Below, piece after piece: positions 5,896 to 9,026 of a stretch of DNA of 9,026 nucleotides. Below the pieces are notes generated by a model. It saw only the letters and a program-made list of their open reading frames with translations. It searched no databases and was not told the origin of the DNA. The stretch lies in contig CALATC010000086.1 of NCBI GenBank assembly GCA_937891475.1, positions 1 to 9,026 of the forward strand, given 5' to 3'. The DNA comes from an uncultured Granulicatella sp. (GTDB lineage Bacteria > Bacillota > Bacilli > Lactobacillales > Aerococcaceae). A program made the translations under genes and the position numbers. Numbering within the stretch: the first letter of the stretch is position 1; every line of letters begins with the position of its first letter.

Positions 5896-6875
5896 TTAAT
5901 TAAATGTAATTCCTGCTGAATTCCTTAATGCTTCAATCACTTCTAAAACATTTCGACTAATTATTTTACTTTGTTCATATTGTACTAGTGATTCTGGTGT
6001 ACGTTCTAATATATTTGCAAAGGCAATAGCTTCCCATTCTAATGGATTTTTACGCAGTTCATATTCCTTTGTTTCTTGAACTTCACTCATATAAAGAGTT
6101 TTTACTTCTTTAATTTCTTGGCAATCATTGATTTGTAATGTTTCTTTTCCAAAGTAGATTTCTTGAGGAAGACATACGTTCAACACTTTTCCAACAAAAA
6201 TAGTTACATCAAACGTTGGATACGCCAATGATACGATTCCATGTCCATCCGCTTGATTCTCTAATTTACGAGCTTGATAATGAACATTTTCCGGCATTCC
6301 AAACCAACTAATCGCATTGTAAATAGGATAAACTCCTAAATCCATTAAAGCACCCCCACCAGAGGATAATGAAAATGAATTCGCAATTTCACCTTTTAAA
6401 AATGCATCATATTTTGAAGAATATTTTGCATACGATAAAACCGCTCCTTTTACTTCATTCATTCTAGAATCAATCATTTTACCAATTTCTTGGAAGGCTG
6501 GTTCATAATAATGACGAATAGCCTCAATTACGAATAAGTTTTTTCCGTTGCTAATTGATGAACTTCATCCCACTCTTCAACCGATAAAAAAGAAGGTTTT
6601 TCAACAATAATATTTTTCTGATGTTCTAATAATTGTTTTGAATAGTGACCATGTGTATGGTTTGGTGATCCAATATAGACAACATCCCAATTTTCTAATA
6701 AAAAGTCATTCCATTGATTCGTCCATGTAGGAATCTGATGTTTTGTGGCAAATTCTTCTGCTTTTTCAAGTGTTCTACTATATACAGATACTACTTCAAA
6801 ACTATTTGTTTGTTGTACCGCTTCTACAAACGACGAAGAAATCCAACCTGTGCCTATAATCGCTAATTTTTTCAT
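5896..6875 (-). pseudogene. Gfo/Idh/MocA-family oxidoreductase, frameshifted
   Basis: A predicted NAD(P)-dependent sugar or polyol dehydrogenase-like enzyme, split by a one-base frameshift. Part one (6875-6528, 115 residues) begins MKKLAIIGTGWISSSF with the Rossmann GxGxx loop and contains SPNHTHGHY (70-78) and the family EKP motif (92-94). It then stops at TAA 6530-6528. Adding one base in the A-run at 6544-6539 restores the frame: it continues with FVIEAIRHYYEPAFQEIGKM and then the C-terminal domain with GGGALMDLGVYPIYNAISWFG. The repaired protein would be about 326 residues, normal for the family. The chosen start ATG 6875 has AAAGGAG upstream; earlier in-frame codons overlap the promoter. 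The ATG at 6477 has no ribosome binding site, so the second half is not an independent gene. The substrate is unknown. Sequencing error, true mutation or recoding are all possible. Confidence 0.9.
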
Positions 6876-6906
6876 GATCACCACTCCTTTTCTTCCTGGA
6901 TAGTCT

Positions 6907-6934
6907 ATCATATTTTCCTTAAAATCTCTAGCAA
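6907..6934 (-). promoter_or_regulatory. Promoter for the oxidoreductase-helicase-methyltransferase cluster
   Basis: On the minus strand: -35 TTGCTA (6934-6929), a 16-base spacer, -10 TATGAT (6912-6907). It lies just after the ABC operon terminator and about 32 bases before the oxidoreductase ATG. It would serve all four downstream genes, since the gaps between them are only 9-15 bases. Confidence 0.65.
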
Positions 6935-6948
6935 TCCTCGTTGCAAAC

Positions 6949-6976
6949 AAAAAAGAGGCTGGAAATCCAACCTCTT
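6949..6976 (-). terminator. Intrinsic terminator of the ABC transporter operon
   Basis: On the minus strand AAGAGG-T-TGG, loop ATTT, CCA-G-CCTCTT, a continuous 10-bp RNA stem including one U-G pair, followed by TTTTG after a stem that itself ends TT. It starts 5 bases after the permease stop codon, the expected place. Confidence 0.88.
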
Positions 6977-6981
6977 CATCT

Positions 6982-7632
6982 TTAATATAATGATAATCTT
7001 TTTTCTAAAATTTTCTGACCTTGTTCAAACACTAAACAGATGCACCAGTAAATTAAAGCTACTAAAATATACATCGTCATATAGTCGAATTCTCGTCCTC
7101 CAACGATTTTAGCATTTTGAAAAATATCCGGTACCGTAATCATCGCAGCTAACGACGTTCCTTTAATCATATCTAATAAAACATTACTTAAAGGTGGAAC
7201 TGAAATTCTAAAAGCTTGAGGAACAATTACTCTTCTTAATGTTTGAAAATAATTCAATCCTAAGGAAGTAGAAGCTTCCCATTGACCATAGTCCACTGCA
7301 TCAATCGAAGAACGTAACACTTCACAAATATATGCACTACTTGCAATACTAAAACATAAGATTGCACAGACTAGAGCTGGAAGTTGAATTTTTAAATAAG
7401 GCAAACCGAAATATAATAAGAATAAAAACACTAATGTAGGAGTTCCTCTCATAAAAGAAACATGAAAATTAGCAATCATTCTTAGAACTCTAATGTTCGA
7501 TCGTTTCATTAATACAAACATGAACCCTAAGATTGTTCCAAAAATAAAACTTACTCCAGCAATTCCTAATGTATATTGTAAACCACTTAATACAAAGGAA
7601 AGACTATGAATCGCTAACTTAAGATTAAACAA
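6982..7632 (-). CDS. Polar amino acid ABC transporter permease (HisM/GlnP type)
   Basis: A 216-residue inner-membrane permease with about five hydrophobic spans, of the type I importer family for polar amino acids. Visible signatures are MRGTPTLVFLFLLYFGLP (about 61-78) and the EAA loop that contacts the ATPase: EASTSLGLNYFQTLRRVIVP, then QAFRISVPP (about 119-147), with the conserved Gly. It starts with TTG at 7632-7630. AAGAGGCG, overlapping the stop of the binding-protein gene, sits 9 bases before it. The only nearby ATG (7639) is out of frame and stops after four codons, so TTG is the best start. The 13-base gap shows cotranscription with the binding protein. A terminator follows at once, so no ATPase is encoded downstream. 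Substrate class (amino acid) is secure; the exact amino acid is not. Confidence 0.93.
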   Translation of the reverse strand: MFNLKLAIHSLSFVLSGLQYTLGIAGVSFIFGTILGFMFVLMKRSNIRVLRMIANFHVSFMRGTPTLVFLFLLYFGLPYLKIQLPALVCAILCFSIASSAYICEVLRSSIDAVDYGQWEASTSLGLNYFQTLRRVIVPQAFRISVPPLSNVLLDMIKGTSLAAMITVPDIFQNAKIVGGREFDYMTMYILVALIYWCICLVFEQGQKILEKRLSLY

Positions 7633-7645
7633 TCGACATCGCCTC

Positions 7646-8521
7646 TTATTCTACATCAGAAAAATCAATTTTTTCTAATTTCAAGTCTTTTGGTTGAGTT
7701 ACATCTTCACCAGCAAAGAATGTTTTAGAAATTTCTGTTAAAGTTCCATCTTCTTTCATTGATTTTAATGCTTCATTGAATTTTTGTTGGATAATGTCAT
7801 TTCCTAATTTAATAGAGAAGCTTGCGCTATATGGGTTTGCGTAAATACCTTCGTTAATTTTAATTGGGAAAGTATCTTTACCGAATGCTACAGCAATTTT
7901 TTGTAAGTAGTAGTCATTGATGATAACATCTGTACGACCATTTACTAAATCTGACATATAAACATCATTTGTAACATTGTCATAGATGACTAATTCTGCA
8001 CCTAATTTTTTAGCAATTTTCATATAGTTTGTACTTGCAGCACCTGCAGCTTTTTTACCTTTTACATCAGCCCAAGAATAAATTCCTGAATTGTCGCTTT
8101 CACGAACTACCATAGATGTAAATGAATATTTATGAGGTTCAGTACGTAAATATTTGTCAATATATTTTGATCCTTCTTCAATTGAGTAGTTCGCAATATC
8201 TACTTGACCACTATCTAATGCTGTTAACATACCGTCAACACCCATTTCAGTGAAATCAACTTCTAAATTTAAGCGTTTAGCAACTTCTTTTACAATCTCA
8301 ACATCATAACCAGTTAAAGAATTGTCTTTATCTGTATGGAATGATTGTGGATATAAAGTACCAGCTGTTGCAACTTTAATCTTTCCTGCTTTTTCAATTG
8401 CATCCCAATTTTTTTGTGCTTGTGATACAGTATCCTTACTTGTAGTAGTACTTGTTGAAGTCGAACAAGCTCCTAAAAATAATGTTGCAGCAACTGCACC
8501 TAGTTTAAACCATTTGTTCAT
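7646..8521 (-). CDS. Amino acid ABC transporter substrate-binding lipoprotein (SBP class 3)
   Basis: A 291-residue extracellular binding protein anchored to the membrane by a lipid. The N-terminus MNKWFKLGAVAATLFLGAC is a lipoprotein signal with lipobox LGAC and Cys19 as the modified residue. A Ser/Thr-rich linker follows, then a periplasmic-binding-protein-like domain of the bacterial class 3 family: KIKVATAGTLYPQSF, LTGYDVEIVKEVAKRLNLEV, then MLTALDSGQVDIA, and a second lobe with ADVKGKKAA, VNGRTDVIINDY and EALKSMKEDGTLTEISKTFF. It is the first gene of a two-gene operon with the permease, with its own promoter at 8589-8561. The ribosome binding site reads AAGGTAGGT, slightly imperfect. Family resemblance is to polar amino acid or cystine binding proteins; the ligand cannot be fixed from sequence alone. 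Confidence 0.94.
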   Translation of the reverse strand: MNKWFKLGAVAATLFLGACSTSTSTTTSKDTVSQAQKNWDAIEKAGKIKVATAGTLYPQSFHTDKDNSLTGYDVEIVKEVAKRLNLEVDFTEMGVDGMLTALDSGQVDIANYSIEEGSKYIDKYLRTEPHKYSFTSMVVRESDNSGIYSWADVKGKKAAGAASTNYMKIAKKLGAELVIYDNVTNDVYMSDLVNGRTDVIINDYYLQKIAVAFGKDTFPIKINEGIYANPYSASFSIKLGNDIIQQKFNEALKSMKEDGTLTEISKTFFAGEDVTQPKDLKLEKIDFSDVE

Positions 8522-8560
8522 GATTTTACCTACCTTTTTTCATATATTTTTGACTAACAT

Positions 8561-8589
8561 AAAATAGCACATACTGAGAAGGAAATCAA
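8561..8589 (-). promoter_or_regulatory. Promoter for the ABC transporter operon
   Basis: On the minus strand: -35 TTGATT (8589-8584), a 17-base spacer ending TGTGC, -10 TATTTT (8566-8561), extended by TG. The layout is the same as the rimP promoter. It is followed by a leader of about 33 bases before the ATG at 8521. No riboswitch or T-box-like structure fits in so short a leader. Confidence 0.7.
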
Positions 8590-8609
8590 TCATTTTTTAC
8601 TATTTTTAC

Positions 8610-8643
8610 AAAAAAATATAACAGATTGAAAAATCTGTTATAT
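8610..8643 (-). terminator. Intrinsic terminator upstream of the ABC transporter promoter
   Basis: A perfect 12-bp inverted repeat ATATAACAGATT, loop TTTC, AATCTGTTATAT on the minus strand, followed directly by six T. It ends a minus-strand transcript arriving from the right, where only the structured element (copy B) or a gene beyond the window can be its source. It lies upstream of the -35, so it is not an attenuator of the ABC operon. Confidence 0.85.
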
Positions 8644-8692
8644 AAAAACTTGAACAATTCTAAACCTTTTTATAACAATTAAAGGTACAGAA

Positions 8693-8734
8693 GTGAGCCT
8701 GAATTAACACAATACTCTCAAAACACAGCCTCAC
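8693..8734. repeat. Imperfect inverted repeat between the terminator and copy B
   Basis: GTGAG-C-CTG (8693-8701) pairs with CAG-C-CTCAC (8726-8734): 5 plus 3 base pairs around a C-C mismatch, with a loop of about 24 bases. It may extend the structured transcript, but one long-looped stem could be chance. Confidence 0.4.
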
Positions 8735-8763
8735 ATCCCCAAGAGAAATCACCATCCATGCAC

Positions 8764-9026
8764 ACCAATAGGCAAACAGCGCAAAGCGCGCCTTTGCCAC
8801 ACGCAAGAACATTAAGGATTTTCACGTACAGAACATCCTAAACGTATCTAAAGTTAATGAATGGAACACATGGGATTTATCGCAGTTATGAAATAAGGCT
8901 CATCGACAAATTCTGTTGGTGAATCAAATGTAACACCAAATTAAGTCTTTAATTTTTAATAAATAAGGTGGGAGAAACTGAAATATTTAGTCTATTGATG
9001 AATCCACCACAAACATAACTATGAAT
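8764..9026. ncRNA. Candidate structured RNA element, copy B (right edge cut by the window)
   Basis: The head (8764-8891) matches copy A at 3262-3389 in the same orientation, including the GC-rich hairpin at 8771-8798 (GGCAAA...TTTGCC around GCGC-AAA-GCGC), ACATCCTAAACGTA and ACATGGGATT. The tail (8892-9013) looks unrelated to that of copy A, yet it is again enclosed: AGTTATG (8884-8890) pairs with CATAACT (9014-9020). GGGATTT (8872-8878) should pair with AAATCCC just past the window end, as its counterpart does in copy A. Inside the tail a small stem TTGGTG/CACCAA is visible. No open reading frame of note is present. On the minus strand it would be followed by the strong terminator at 8643-8610. 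A weak plus-strand promoter-like pair (TTGAAC at 8650, TATAAC at 8671, 15-base spacer) leaves the strand open. Confidence 0.6.

Noticed and set aside
5896..6477. Second half of the oxidoreductase as a separate gene starting at 6477
   Set aside because: No ribosome binding site precedes that ATG, and family sequence continues upstream of it in the same frame to the A-run.
8322..8567. Plus-strand open frame of 81 codons opposite the start of the binding-protein gene
   Set aside because: It is antisense to a firmly identified gene and crosses its promoter, and the product resembles nothing. Treated as a shadow.
8522..8643. Riboswitch or T-box controlling the ABC operon
   Set aside because: The terminator at 8643-8610 lies upstream of the predicted promoter, and the leader after the promoter is only about 33 bases, too short for a sensor domain.

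Overview
All genes lie on the minus strand. The low G+C content, strong AAGGAGG-type ribosome binding sites, the short NusA without C-terminal AR repeats, and the rimP-nusA-rnpM-ylxQ-infB gene order all point to a Firmicute. Protein style suggests Lactobacillales, possibly a Carnobacteriaceae or Enterococcaceae relative. The genus is a guess.

Layout, right to left (direction of transcription). (1) 9026-8644 holds no gene but carries a structured dispersed repeat, copy B, followed by an intrinsic terminator at 8643-8610. (2) A promoter at 8589-8561 drives a two-gene amino-acid ABC transporter operon: a lipoprotein binding protein (8521-7646) and a membrane permease with a TTG start (7632-6982). 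It ends at a strong terminator (6976-6949), and no ATPase gene is visible. (3) A promoter at 6934-6907 drives four closely packed genes: a Gfo/Idh/MocA oxidoreductase broken by a one-base frameshift in an A-run, a DEAD-box RNA helicase, an unrecognised 120-residue protein, and a TrmH/SpoU-family RNA 2'-O-methyltransferase. (4) The gap 3517-3077 holds copy A of the structured repeat, a weak terminator, a good extended -10 promoter and a terminator-like leader hairpin. (5) The core translation/transcription operon follows: rimP, nusA, rnpM (ylxR), ylxQ and the N-terminal part of infB, which runs off the left edge.

Functionally the left half is about ribosome maturation, RNA polymerase elongation and termination control, and translation initiation. 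The middle operon adds RNA remodelling and RNA methylation. The right operon is solute uptake.

The most interesting content is the pair of non-coding elements at 3262-3511 and 8764-9026. They share a head with a GC-rich hairpin and short identical blocks. Their tails look unrelated but are enclosed by a stem at the same position in both. Two helices show compensatory base changes between the copies (GGCAGA/TCTGCC versus GGCAAA/TTTGCC, and GTTGTG/CACAAC versus GTTATG/CATAAC). This is direct sequence evidence for a conserved nucleic-acid structure, probably an RNA, of a family I do not recognise. Copy B appears to be cut by the window edge, which gives a testable prediction for the next bases.
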